Source of the DNA: Marinobacter azerbaijanicus
GTDB lineage: Bacteria > Pseudomonadota > Gammaproteobacteria > Pseudomonadales > Oleiphilaceae
Reading direction: 5' to 3'
NCBI RefSeq assembly: GCF_030250645.1
Contig: NZ_JASSVS010000005.1
Location: forward strand, 310,001-374,000
DNA length: 64,000 nucleotides
The notes beneath the pieces were generated by a model. That model did not search any database and was not told the DNA's origin. It worked only from the letters and a program-made list of their open reading frames with translations. How positions within the stretch are numbered: position 1 is the first letter of the stretch; each line of letters opens with the position of its first letter. Shown piece after piece: positions 42,982-51,859 of this stretch. Made by a program: the position numbers and the translations under genes.

Positions 42982-43992
42982 TCAGGCCGTCTCGGCAGCC
43001 GGCTCCGGGGCAATCAACTCGTCCGCGTAAACAATCTGATCCCGGCCGCCGGCCTTGGCTTTATAAAGTGCCTGATCGGCCCTTGCCAGCCAGTCATCAG
43101 GACTCTCGCCAACTTTTAGCAGGGCCACGCCGAACGAGGCAGTCACCTTACCGCCAGGATGTTTGAGAAACTTGTGCATGATGTGTTGCAGGTTATGCAT
43201 CACTGCCCTGAGCCCGGTCTGGTCCACCCCACTCATCAACAGCACGAATTCCTCACCACCAAACCGGAACAGCTGATCGGATTTGCGAATGTTCTGTTCA
43301 ATCAATACCACCATTTCAGTCAGCACGTCATCCCCCACACTGTGGCCGTGCTCATCATTGATCTTCTTGAAATGGTCAATGTCCAGCAGCACCAGGCCAT
43401 AGGAGATACCGGTTCTGGCTGCACTGGCGATTGCCATTGCCAGCTCTTCGTCCATGGAACGACGGTTCTTGACCCCGGTCAGGGGGTCAATAGTAGCCAG
43501 GTGCTCCAGGCGTTCCCTCTGGTTCTCATTGTGGTGGGCGAAGGCATAGGAACAGCAACTGACCACAACGGCCGTGGCAGCAAACGACCACATCTGAACC
43601 GGGGAACTGAAGGCAACTCCATGCACCATCAGCGCAACCACCGCGGTAAGGTTTATAAATATTGCGTATCGGGGCTCAGTGAGGAAGAAACTGGTCACCA
43701 GACAGGGATACAGCCAGAACAGGCCGGGTTCGCCTACCACGGCACCCACGGTCACCGCGCCGCCACAGGCAACCACGGCCATGAAAAACCCACTGCGGGC
43801 CGTATCTCCGGTCACCCAGGCATACACCATGCCCGCTGTGATGGAGAGCATGATGGTCAGGTCGACCACACCCGCCAGCATGTTGCCCTGAGCAAATCGC
43901 ATCACCGCAAACGGGCTGATCCCCAGGATGGCACTGATCGCCAGCAGGGTGATGATGGACAACCGGAAATCAGTTTTCAGACGGTATAGCAT
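42982..43992 (-). CDS. Membrane-bound diguanylate cyclase (GGDEF)
   Basis: A 336-residue protein with six membrane helices in the first 152 residues and a C-terminal GGDEF domain that makes c-di-GMP from two GTP. The active site GGEEF (about 245-249) is intact and the inhibitory site RKSD (236-239) lies five residues before it, so product inhibition is expected. DPLTGVKNRR and LLDIDHFKKINDEHGH are the substrate-binding segments. I use the ATG at 43992 with GGTGGA upstream. The N-terminal membrane domain has the compact form of an integral sensory module, with no known signal. Confidence 0.92.
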   Translation of the reverse strand: MLYRLKTDFRLSIITLLAISAILGISPFAVMRFAQGNMLAGVVDLTIMLSITAGMVYAWVTGDTARSGFFMAVVACGGAVTVGAVVGEPGLFWLYPCLVTSFFLTEPRYAIFINLTAVVALMVHGVAFSSPVQMWSFAATAVVVSCCSYAFAHHNENQRERLEHLATIDPLTGVKNRRSMDEELAMAIASAARTGISYGLVLLDIDHFKKINDEHGHSVGDDVLTEMVVLIEQNIRKSDQLFRFGGEEFVLLMSGVDQTGLRAVMHNLQHIMHKFLKHPGGKVTASFGVALLKVGESPDDWLARADQALYKAKAGGRDQIVYADELIAPEPAAETA

Positions 43993-44166
43993 AGTGTCCA
44001 CCGGAACAGGTAGCACCCCGATTGTGACTTCTGAGCTGACCGTCGCTCGGGGCACCTTCCAATCAAATACTCATTAGCAAACTATCATAGCCCAGGATCC
44101 GATTGATGAAGGTACGCTCAACAAGATTTAACAAAAGCTCAACACTTTTGCCCATTTTCCGGGCAT

Positions 44167-44853
44167 TCATTCCAGAAACTCCCTGAAACTGTCATCGAGA
44201 TCTCCTTCGTACTCGTCGAGCGCGTAGCTGACTTCCGCCGCCAGCAGATCGAGGATCACAAAGCTGTTCACTCCGGCATCCTGGTCCTGGCTGGCCCGCA
44301 GGCGCCCGCTCATGCCCTGGTTGAGCTGCCGCAGGTCACTGTACACCTGACCAAGCGAGGCCATCTGCCAGTCAGCCTCCAACCCCTTTCGCTGTCTGAG
44401 AAATTGCCCCAGAAGGTAGGTGCCGAAAGTCCTGAACAGGGTTTCATCCGGCGAACTTAACGGCAGATGAAACCGCGCCATGGGCCGCAGAATCCGGGTT
44501 ACCGGGCAGCCGGAAAAGGGGCCCACCAGGCCCAGAAGGGAGCCCATGGCGCGCTGCAGGGTGGTGTCAGCGGTAATGGTTCGTGAGCGGGAGGTAACGG
44601 TAATTGTTACCGGCTCATGGGATGGCCGCATCGCGGTAACCCGGGCTGGCTCAACGAGCGCCACCGCATAGGGGCAGTACTTGTGTTCGCGGGTGGAGAG
44701 TGGGCAGTGGCTACACTGATGAAAACCCAGGCGTGTCCAGTCCGGCAGGTTATCCGTTAGCGCCTGCTGTTCCGTGTCAACGGAAGCAACATCGCATTCC
44801 CAGACCGCATTGTCGACAAATCGGAAATGGTAGTGAACATCTGCATCGGCCAT
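44167..44853 (-). CDS. Conserved hypothetical protein with a CxxC-type cysteine cluster
   Basis: A 228-residue soluble protein. The N-terminal 35 residues are strand-like. A Cys/His cluster, GFHQCSHCPLSTREHKYCPYA, could bind zinc or another metal. The rest is helical with a hydrophobic stretch around AMGSLLGLVGPFSGCP. I recognise no named domain; it resembles uncharacterised proteins of signalling-rich bacteria. AGGAT precedes the ATG. It is divergent from the signalling gene cluster beginning at 45053, across a 200-base spacer, and so may belong to that system functionally. Confidence 0.75.
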   Translation of the reverse strand: MADADVHYHFRFVDNAVWECDVASVDTEQQALTDNLPDWTRLGFHQCSHCPLSTREHKYCPYAVALVEPARVTAMRPSHEPVTITVTSRSRTITADTTLQRAMGSLLGLVGPFSGCPVTRILRPMARFHLPLSSPDETLFRTFGTYLLGQFLRQRKGLEADWQMASLGQVYSDLRQLNQGMSGRLRASQDQDAGVNSFVILDLLAAEVSYALDEYEGDLDDSFREFLE

Positions 44854-45052
44854 AACTTGTATCCTGATCTGTTCAGCCCATTAACGACCGCATAATATGG
44901 ATACCAAACGTTACGTTGATAAGCGGTCAAAACCACTATACTCAACCGAGATCCATAATAGTTAACTAACATCTCATTTATGCGCATTGCACACCGCTTT
45001 AAGCTGGTTCTTTTCCAGACACCTGGGGCAATTCGCCGAACGGGTTTTCATT

Positions 45053-45916
45053 ATGTCGGACAGCAACGCCAGATCATCAGAACGGGAACAGCTGAACGTC
45101 AGGCTGGAGCAGGCAAACCGGCAGTTGCTCCAGTCTGAAAAGCTTGCCGCCATAGGCCAGCTGGCGGCGGGTGTGGCCCACGAGATCAATAACCCTGTGG
45201 GCTATGTCTATTCCAACCTGCAAAGCCTGGGCACCTACCTGGAAGATCTTTTCAGGTTGACCGATGCTGTGGACGCAGGGGCATCCCTGGAGGACCTTCG
45301 GGCGATAAAACATAATATAGATTACAGCTTCCTGAAAGATGATCTTAAGGATCTTCTCGCGGAGTCCCGGGAAGGAATCGAGCGGGTGAAAACCATCATT
45401 TCCGCAATGAAGGACTTCTCCCATATCGATGACGAAGAATTCAAACTGGCGGACCTGCACCGCGGTATTGAAACCACCCTGAATGTGGTCAACAACGAGC
45501 TGAAATACAAAGCGACTGTGATCAGGGAGTTCGGCGACCTGCCGGACGTGGAATGCATCAGTTCCCAGATCAACCAGGTCATCATGAACCTGCTGGTAAA
45601 CGCCGCACACGCTATCGAGGACTTCGGCGAAATCGTCATTCGTACCCGTTGCGATGATGGTCAGGCCATCATTGAAATAGTGGACAATGGCAAGGGTATC
45701 GCGGAAGAAAACCTTAACCGTATTTTCGAGCCCTTCTTCACCACCAAACCCGTGGGCAAGGGCACCGGCCTGGGGCTGTCGCTGTCATTCAATATCGTCC
45801 AGAAACACAACGGCAGCATCACCGCGGAACACGCCTCTGGCGGCAAGGGCACCTGTTTCCGTATATCACTGCCACTGAAGCAACCAGAGGCCACAGCTGG
45901 CAACCAGCGGGGCTGA
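45053..45916 (+). CDS. Soluble sensor histidine kinase
   Basis: A 287-residue histidine kinase without membrane segments. A short N-terminal coiled coil leads into the HisKA domain with GQLAAGVAHEINNPVGY (the His is the phosphorylation site), then the HATPase domain with NLLVNAAHAI (N box), IVDNGKGI (G1), FEPFFTTKPVGKGTGLGLSL (F and G2 boxes). There is no recognisable sensor domain, so it probably gets its signal from a partner. The ATG at 45053 is chosen; a TTG start at 44987 would add 22 residues. It heads the signalling cluster and ends two bases before the next gene. Confidence 0.9.
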   Translation: MSDSNARSSEREQLNVRLEQANRQLLQSEKLAAIGQLAAGVAHEINNPVGYVYSNLQSLGTYLEDLFRLTDAVDAGASLEDLRAIKHNIDYSFLKDDLKDLLAESREGIERVKTIISAMKDFSHIDDEEFKLADLHRGIETTLNVVNNELKYKATVIREFGDLPDVECISSQINQVIMNLLVNAAHAIEDFGEIVIRTRCDDGQAIIEIVDNGKGIAEENLNRIFEPFFTTKPVGKGTGLGLSLSFNIVQKHNGSITAEHASGGKGTCFRISLPLKQPEATAGNQRG

Positions 45917-45918
45917 GC

Positions 45919-47265
45919 ATGGCAGAGTCACTTCCTACCAATGCCAGCCTGCTTCTGGTGGATGACGAGGAAAATATCCTCCGCAGTCTGAAAAGGATCC
46001 TTCGCAAGGAGCCCTACGATATCCGCACAGCCACCTCCGGCGATGAGGCGCTGGCGCTGCTCAATGACCAGAAGTTCGACCTGGTGATTTCAGACGCCCG
46101 CATGCCGGGCATGGATGGTCCGACCCTGCTGTCCGAGATCAAGAAAAACTGGCCCTGGTGCATTCGCATACTGCTGACCGGTTACGCCGACATCAATTCC
46201 ACCATAAAGGCGATCAATGATGGCCAGATTTACCGTTACATCAGCAAGCCGTGGGACGATGAAGAGCTGAAACTGGTCATTCGCCAGGCCCTGGCGTTCC
46301 AGTATTCGGAACGTCGCCGGCTGGCACTGGAGAAACTGACCCGCAAGCAGAACAAGGAATTACAGGCGCTCAATGCCAGCCTGGAAGAGAAGGTACAGGC
46401 CCGCACCGAGGAGCTGGAGGAAGCTGCGGGCATGCTGGAAGTGGCTTATCAGGAACTGAAGCACAGCTATGTCACCGCCACCGAAGTGTTCTCCACCCTG
46501 ATCAACAAGCGGCTTCCGGCCAACCGCCAGCCCAATGCCAAGGTGATCGCGCTGGTAAAAGCCTACGCCGAATACCACCAGCTTGACGAAGATGTTTCGC
46601 GGAATCTGTATATGGCCGCCGCGCTCTACAATCTGGGCAAACTGAGCTGGCCCGACGAATTGTTCAAGGCACCGTCCGACCTGCTCTCGAAGGAACAACG
46701 CCTGGAGTACCTGAAATACCCGGTCAACAGTGAACAGCTGTTGATGGCCCTGGAGCCCCTGAAGGAAACCGCACGCATCATCCGCCACCACCAGGAAAAG
46801 TGGAATGGCTACGGCGTTCCCGAGAGGCTGGAAGGTGCCGAGATTCCCCTGGGCTCCCGCATCCTCAGGCTGGCGGTGGATTTTATCGAGTTACAGTACG
46901 GCCTGATCCTGGAACGCAGGGTCTCACGTGACAATGCCCTGAAACTGATCAAACGCTACCGGGACCGACTTTACGATCCGGAGATTGCGGACCGCTTTCT
47001 GGAGATGTGCATTGAGGTGGCGCCCGATGTGGAGCATGAAGACCCCGATATTATCGCTCTCGATACCCTGCGGCTGAAGGCTGGCATGGTGCTGGCCCGT
47101 AATCTGTACGCCGCCTCCGGAATGCTGTTGCTGAACGAAGGCAAGGAACTGACATCTCTTCTGATCGACAAACTGGTGGCGTTCGAGAAAGGCGAACCGG
47201 ACGGTACCCGCTACACGGTGTATGTACACCGCCCGGCCGAGGAAGAAACGGAGAAAACATCATGA
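45919..47265 (+). CDS. Response regulator with degenerate HD-GYP output domain
   Basis: A 448-residue RpfG-like protein. The receiver domain (about 10-128) has the acidic pair VDDE, phospho-acceptor Asp 59 in VISDARMPGMDG, and the conserved Lys in YISKPWDDEEL. A coiled coil follows (about 135-185). The C-terminal domain matches HD-GYP in outline, but HDIGK is replaced by YNLGK, HHE by HHQ and GSGYP by GYGVP, so metal binding and c-di-GMP hydrolysis should be lost. It probably acts as a binding or adaptor output. It overlaps the next regulator gene by four bases. Confidence 0.88.
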   Translation: MAESLPTNASLLLVDDEENILRSLKRILRKEPYDIRTATSGDEALALLNDQKFDLVISDARMPGMDGPTLLSEIKKNWPWCIRILLTGYADINSTIKAINDGQIYRYISKPWDDEELKLVIRQALAFQYSERRRLALEKLTRKQNKELQALNASLEEKVQARTEELEEAAGMLEVAYQELKHSYVTATEVFSTLINKRLPANRQPNAKVIALVKAYAEYHQLDEDVSRNLYMAAALYNLGKLSWPDELFKAPSDLLSKEQRLEYLKYPVNSEQLLMALEPLKETARIIRHHQEKWNGYGVPERLEGAEIPLGSRILRLAVDFIELQYGLILERRVSRDNALKLIKRYRDRLYDPEIADRFLEMCIEVAPDVEHEDPDIIALDTLRLKAGMVLARNLYAASGMLLLNEGKELTSLLIDKLVAFEKGEPDGTRYTVYVHRPAEEETEKTS

Positions 47266-47786
47266 TCAAAATTCAACTGGTGGACGACGAGCCCAATATT
47301 CTCAATGCTCTCAAGCGCCTGCTACGCCCCCATGGCTGGGAAATCCATGCCTATGACAACGTTGAATCAGCATTGAGTGGCTTACTGGAGCACGACTATG
47401 CCGTCATCATCTCGGACTACCAGATGCCCACGGCCGACGGTGTGACCTATCTGCAGTTTGCCAAACAGCGCCAACCCAATGCCATGCGTCTGGTACTGAG
47501 CGCCTATGGCGATCGCAACTCCATGATAAAGGCCATCAACCAGGCGGAAGTGTACCGTTACCTGTCCAAGCCCTGGGACGATTACGAGGTTGTGGCGGCC
47601 ATCAAGTCCGCCATTGATATCTACGAGCTGAAGTCCGAAAACCAGCGCCTTCTGGACGAAGTCAATGCCCAGCGCCGGATGATCAAAGCCCGGGAGCAGG
47701 AACTGCTGCGCCTCGAGAAAGACAATCCGGGCATTACCCGGGTTCAGCGCGACGCCGACGGCTCCGTGCTGATTGGCGACCAGTGA
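47262..47786 (+). CDS. Single-domain response regulator with C-terminal coiled coil
   Basis: A 174-residue protein. The receiver domain (residues 1-120) has VDDE, phospho-acceptor Asp 52 in IISDYQMPTADG, a Ser at the switch position in LSAYGD and Lys in YLSKPWDDYEV. The remaining 50 residues are a helical, probably coiled-coil tail with no known output domain. Its ATG overlaps the previous stop (ATGA). The next gene starts ten bases after the stop. The receiver is a close paralogue of those at 45919, 49613 and the C-terminus of 55950, so it may compete for the same kinases. Confidence 0.9.
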   Translation: MIKIQLVDDEPNILNALKRLLRPHGWEIHAYDNVESALSGLLEHDYAVIISDYQMPTADGVTYLQFAKQRQPNAMRLVLSAYGDRNSMIKAINQAEVYRYLSKPWDDYEVVAAIKSAIDIYELKSENQRLLDEVNAQRRMIKAREQELLRLEKDNPGITRVQRDADGSVLIGDQ

Positions 47787-47796
47787 AGAGGTTCTG

Positions 47797-48465
47797 ATGG
47801 CGGATCATAGCCCTGAAGACAACAGGCTGGCCCTCAAAGTGGTGTTCTATGGCCCCGCCCTGAGTGGCAAGACCACCAATCTGATGCAGCTGCACTCCCT
47901 GCTGAACCCTCAGCGCAAGGGCGAACTGATGGTGCTGGAAACCCGCGACGACCGCACCCTGTTCTTCGACATGCTGCCCATCGGGCTGAAGGGGGATTCC
48001 GGGCTCGACCTGCGGCTCAAACTGTATACCGTGCCCGGTCAGGTCCAGCACGACAGCACCCGCAAGGCGGTGCTATCCCGCGCTGACGCCGTGGTTTTTG
48101 TGGCGGATTCCCAGACCAGTCAGCAGGACAATAACGCCACCGCGTTCGGGAACCTGGAAGAGAACCTGGAAAAAGTCGGACTGGATATCGACACCCTGCC
48201 CATGGCGGTCCAGTTCAACAAACGGGATCTTCCCGGAGTGGTAGACGAAGCCGAACTCCAGCAGCGCTGGGCCAATACGCCCTGGTCGCCCCTGCAAATG
48301 GCGGCAGCCCTTCACGGCAAAGGCGTTATAGAAACCTTCCGGGTACTGCTGGACCGGCTTTATACCGAAGTGGACAGGGAATTCGCACTGGAGACGGGCC
48401 ATGGCATTGACCGCGACACCTTTATCCGGCAACTGAGCGCTGCCAGCGAGGAAATCCGTGCGTAA
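47797..48465 (+). CDS. MglA-like small Ras-type GTPase
   Basis: A 222-residue GTPase of the bacterial MglA family, which in Myxococcus sets cell polarity and drives motility. The P-loop is GPALSGKT (about residues 19-26), the G3 motif is TVPGQ (about 78-82, with Val-Pro instead of the Asp-Thr/Ala of eukaryotic Ras), VVFVADSQ follows, and the specificity motif is NKRD (141-144). All support GTP binding. The ATG at 47797 has GAAGAGG upstream. No MglB/roadblock partner gene is present in the window. It overlaps the next kinase gene by eight bases, so its level is tied to the phosphorelay genes around it. Confidence 0.92.
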   Translation: MADHSPEDNRLALKVVFYGPALSGKTTNLMQLHSLLNPQRKGELMVLETRDDRTLFFDMLPIGLKGDSGLDLRLKLYTVPGQVQHDSTRKAVLSRADAVVFVADSQTSQQDNNATAFGNLEENLEKVGLDIDTLPMAVQFNKRDLPGVVDEAELQQRWANTPWSPLQMAAALHGKGVIETFRVLLDRLYTEVDREFALETGHGIDRDTFIRQLSAASEEIRA

Positions 48466-49603
48466 CTTTGAAGACGACCCCACGCTTGAGGACCTGCTCA
48501 CCGCTGACCAGCTCCAGCGCCTGAATCGCATGCTCAGCGCCCTTTGCCGTGAACCGGTCGAGATCGGCAGCGCCCGGGAAACCGATGCGGTAGCGCTGGA
48601 ATTCAACCTGGAGACCGTGGGCTGGCTATCCGGCGGCAGTTCTGAACAGGAGCGTGTTGCCGCGGCGGACCTGGTCGCGTTTCTTATGATGTTTATCGCC
48701 AAGTACCGGCTTGCGGCCAACCTGCACCACGACACAACCGAGGCCAGTTACGCGGAGCTGCAGAAACAGAACGAGGCCTTGAGAGCGTCGGAAGCCCGTT
48801 ACCGGGCGCTGTCCGACCAACTCCAGGACAAGGTGGACGAGCAGGTAGCCGTCATAAAACAGGCGCAGATGGATCTTTACGAGAGTGCCCGGTTGCGTTC
48901 AGTCGGGCAGCTGGCAGCCGGTGTGGCCCATGAGATCAATAATCCGATCGGGTTCATATCCAGCAATCTCAAAGTCGCCGGCGATTACGTCAACGACCTG
49001 CGGGAGCTGGTACCGGACACCGACCAGAACCGGGAACTGCTGAACGACTTCTCCGATCTGATCGGGGAGTCGTCCGACGGTACCCGCCGTATTGCCAGCA
49101 TTGTCTCGGATCTGAAAACCTTCTCCAGCATTGATCAGGCCGACTACACCCTTTGTGACGTCAATGAACTGTTGTCCAGCGCCGTACACCTGCTCCAGAC
49201 CGAATATGGTCACGACGTGGACATACTGGAGAAACCCGGCGAGCTGCCAAAGATTTCCGGCCACCCGTCCCGGCTGTCGCAAACGTTCTACAACCTGCTC
49301 GACAATGCGGCGCAGGCGCTCAAGTTGCGGGAAAGCGGGACTGAAAGGGGGCGAATTCTTGCGAAGACCACTGTTACCAGCGACGGCATTCAGGTGGTGA
49401 TACAGGATAACGGCTGCGGTATTGCCGAAGACATTCGCGAACGGGTGTTCGATGCCTTTTTCACCAGCCGGCCGGTTGGGGCCGGCACCGGCCTGGGGCT
49501 GACCGTTGCCCAGGACACCATACGTGCTCACCGGGGCAGCATTCAGATCGACAGCAGGGAAGGCACAGGCACCCGTGTCACCCTTTTCCTGCCGGTCAGT
49601 TAA
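48458..49603 (+). CDS. Soluble sensor histidine kinase with unknown N-terminal domain
   Basis: A 381-residue histidine kinase without membrane segments. Residues about 1-90 form a helical domain I do not recognise. A coiled coil (about 95-145) leads to HisKA with GQLAAGVAHEINNPIGF and HATPase with LLDNAAQAL, IQDNGCGI, FDAFFTSRPVGAGTGLGL. The catalytic half is a paralogue of the kinase at 45053-45916. The start is GTG at 48458 after GCGAGGAAA, overlapping the GTPase gene by eight bases, which implies translational coupling and possibly direct contact between the two products. Confidence 0.9.
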   Translation: MRNFEDDPTLEDLLTADQLQRLNRMLSALCREPVEIGSARETDAVALEFNLETVGWLSGGSSEQERVAAADLVAFLMMFIAKYRLAANLHHDTTEASYAELQKQNEALRASEARYRALSDQLQDKVDEQVAVIKQAQMDLYESARLRSVGQLAAGVAHEINNPIGFISSNLKVAGDYVNDLRELVPDTDQNRELLNDFSDLIGESSDGTRRIASIVSDLKTFSSIDQADYTLCDVNELLSSAVHLLQTEYGHDVDILEKPGELPKISGHPSRLSQTFYNLLDNAAQALKLRESGTERGRILAKTTVTSDGIQVVIQDNGCGIAEDIRERVFDAFFTSRPVGAGTGLGLTVAQDTIRAHRGSIQIDSREGTGTRVTLFLPVS

Positions 49604-49612
49604 GGATTGATC

Positions 49613-51859
49613 ATGGCTAAACGCTACGCATCACTGTTTTTCAACCAGGATCCGGATGACAAATCACCGCCGGTAACTGAACAGAAGAAAGCGCCTTATC
49701 GCCTTCTGCTGGTGGATGACGAGCCCAACATTCTGGCTTCCCTGCGCCGTGTCTTCCAGCGTGAGAACTACGAACTGCTGTTTGCCAGTAACGGCACTGA
49801 AGCCCTGCGCATCATGGAAAAGCAGCCGGTGGAACTGATCATGACCGATTTCATGATGCCCGGCATGAATGGCAGTCAATTACTCCGGGAAGTACGGGAA
49901 CGCTGGCCGAACACCATCCGCATCATGCTCACCGGTCACGCCAATACCGATGCTGTCATGGGTTCCATCAAGGAAGGCGCGGTGTACCGTTTCATCCTCA
50001 AGCCCTGGAATGATGATGACATTCGTCTGACCATCGCCCTGGCCCTGGAACAGTACGAACTCATCCAGCGTACGCGGTCGCTGGAACAGCAGACCAAAAA
50101 ACAGCACAAGGACCTGGAAACCATCAGCAAGCTGACGGCCACCAACCGCAGCCAGCTTGCCATCCTGCTCCACAAGAAAGGCTGGCTGAACCCCCAGCAG
50201 ATACAGCAGTTGCACCGGGAAATGCAAAGCCATAAGACCCCCGTGGTCCGCCAGCTGCTCAAGCACGAATGGGTCGATTTCCGCAAGGTATTCGAAATGC
50301 TGCGGGACGACATGCTGTTTGAGGAAATCGATCTACGGGAATTCCAGCCTGACCCGGCCCTGATGTCACTGGTGCCCCAGAGAATCTGTACCCGCCAGCT
50401 GGTAATGCCGCTGCGAGTCCAGGGACAGCGACTGCGTCTGGCCATGGTGGACCCCATGGACGTGAATCTGATTGACGAACTGGGGTTCATGACCGGGTAC
50501 ACCATCCACCCGTTGCTGTGCGAAACCACCCAGATGCAGGCCAAGCTGACGGAAGTTTTCGGCGAAACCAGCGAACTGGACGACATTGCCACCAAGGTCG
50601 GCACCGATGATCCCTACGAGGGCATCGAGATCGTTCTGGACGAAGACAGTGACAAAGAGACCCTGGAGCAGTTACTGGGAAGCTCCGAGGAGCCGCCAGC
50701 CATCCGCCTGGTCAATGCCATCATCCTCGAAGCACTGCGCCTGGGTGCCAGCGACATCCACGTCCACCCCCGCACCAAGTCGCTGGTGGTGCGATACCGG
50801 ATTGACGGTGTGCTGCAGGACAAGATCCATATCCCCACTAACCTGCTGATGTCGGTGGTGTCCCGCATCAAGGTGATGGCGGAACTGGACATTACCGAAC
50901 GCCGCAAACCCCAGGACGGGCGCATTACCGTCAAGACACCGATGAAAATCGTCGACCTGCGGATTTCCACCCTGCCCACCATTAACGGTGAAAAGGTGGT
51001 CATGCGGGTACTGGAGCGGCAGTCCTCCGCACAATCCCTGGAAGACATGGGCCTGTCCGAACATAACCTCAAGCGGCTGCTGCACGTCGTCGCCAAGCCC
51101 CAGGGCATTATTCTTGCCACCGGCCCCACCGGCAGTGGCAAGACCACCACCCTGTATGCCCTGTTACAGCACAATGCGTCACCGGAACGCAATTACGTGA
51201 CTATTGAGGACCCGGTGGAGTTCCACGTGGACATGGCCGGCCAGGTACCGGTAAAGGACCGTATCGGCCTGAGTTTTGCCAGTGTACTGCGAGCGATTCT
51301 ACGGCAGGATCCGGACGTGATCCTGCTGGGTGAAATCCGGGATGAGGAAACCGCCGATGTCGCCTTCCATGCCGCGATGACCGGCCACCTCGTTTACTCC
51401 ACCCTGCACACCAGTTCCGCCGCGGCTACCGTGGCGCGACTGCTGGACCTCAACCTGAAGCCATTCGTGCTGGCGTCGACCCTCGAGGCCATCATTGCAC
51501 AGCGTCTGGTACGGCGAATCTGCCGCCACTGCTGCGAAGAGACGGACGCCCCTAAGGAAATACTGGAACAGCTGGGTCCCCAGTTCATGACCCCGGACCT
51601 CACCTTTTACCGGGGCCGGGGTTGTGAAAAGTGCCACAAGGGCTATAAAGGCCGGGTCGCTATCCACGAAGTGCTGACCATGAACCAGCAATTACGGATT
51701 GCCATCACCGAAGGCGCCAGCGCCATGCAGATCGAAACTATCGCCCGGGAACAGGGCATGCGGGTGCTCCTGGACGACGCCCTGGAGAAGCTCCGGGAAG
51801 GCCGGACCACCGCTGATGAAATCCTCAGGCTGCTGGGGCCGCAGGTGTTGAACGAATGA
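49613..51859 (+). CDS. Receiver domain fused to a GspE/PilB-type secretion or pilus ATPase
   Basis: A 748-residue fusion. Receiver domain: about 30-145, VDDE, phospho-acceptor Asp 79 in IMTDFMMPGMNG, Lys in FILKPWNDDDI. A GspE/MshE N-terminal-like domain covers about 180-320. The secretion ATPase follows from about 360: Walker A GPTGSGKT (504-511), the Asp/His boxes, Walker B DVILLGEIRDEE (568-579), and the four zinc-site cysteines CRHC (637, 640) and CEKC (671, 674). The motor half looks intact. PilB and GspE normally lack a receiver, so phosphorylation probably switches this one. No other pilus or type II secretion gene is in the window. The ATG at 49613 follows AAGGAT; its stop overlaps the next gene. 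Confidence 0.93.
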   Translation: MAKRYASLFFNQDPDDKSPPVTEQKKAPYRLLLVDDEPNILASLRRVFQRENYELLFASNGTEALRIMEKQPVELIMTDFMMPGMNGSQLLREVRERWPNTIRIMLTGHANTDAVMGSIKEGAVYRFILKPWNDDDIRLTIALALEQYELIQRTRSLEQQTKKQHKDLETISKLTATNRSQLAILLHKKGWLNPQQIQQLHREMQSHKTPVVRQLLKHEWVDFRKVFEMLRDDMLFEEIDLREFQPDPALMSLVPQRICTRQLVMPLRVQGQRLRLAMVDPMDVNLIDELGFMTGYTIHPLLCETTQMQAKLTEVFGETSELDDIATKVGTDDPYEGIEIVLDEDSDKETLEQLLGSSEEPPAIRLVNAIILEALRLGASDIHVHPRTKSLVVRYRIDGVLQDKIHIPTNLLMSVVSRIKVMAELDITERRKPQDGRITVKTPMKIVDLRISTLPTINGEKVVMRVLERQSSAQSLEDMGLSEHNLKRLLHVVAKPQGIILATGPTGSGKTTTLYALLQHNASPERNYVTIEDPVEFHVDMAGQVPVKDRIGLSFASVLRAILRQDPDVILLGEIRDEETADVAFHAAMTGHLVYSTLHTSSAAATVARLLDLNLKPFVLASTLEAIIAQRLVRRICRHCCEETDAPKEILEQLGPQFMTPDLTFYRGRGCEKCHKGYKGRVAIHEVLTMNQQLRIAITEGASAMQIETIAREQGMRVLLDDALEKLREGRTTADEILRLLGPQVLNE

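Noticed and set aside
44987..45052. TTG start giving a longer first kinase
   Set aside because: The extra 22 residues have no domain and TTG is a poor start; ATG at 45053 is preferred, although its ribosome site is also weak.
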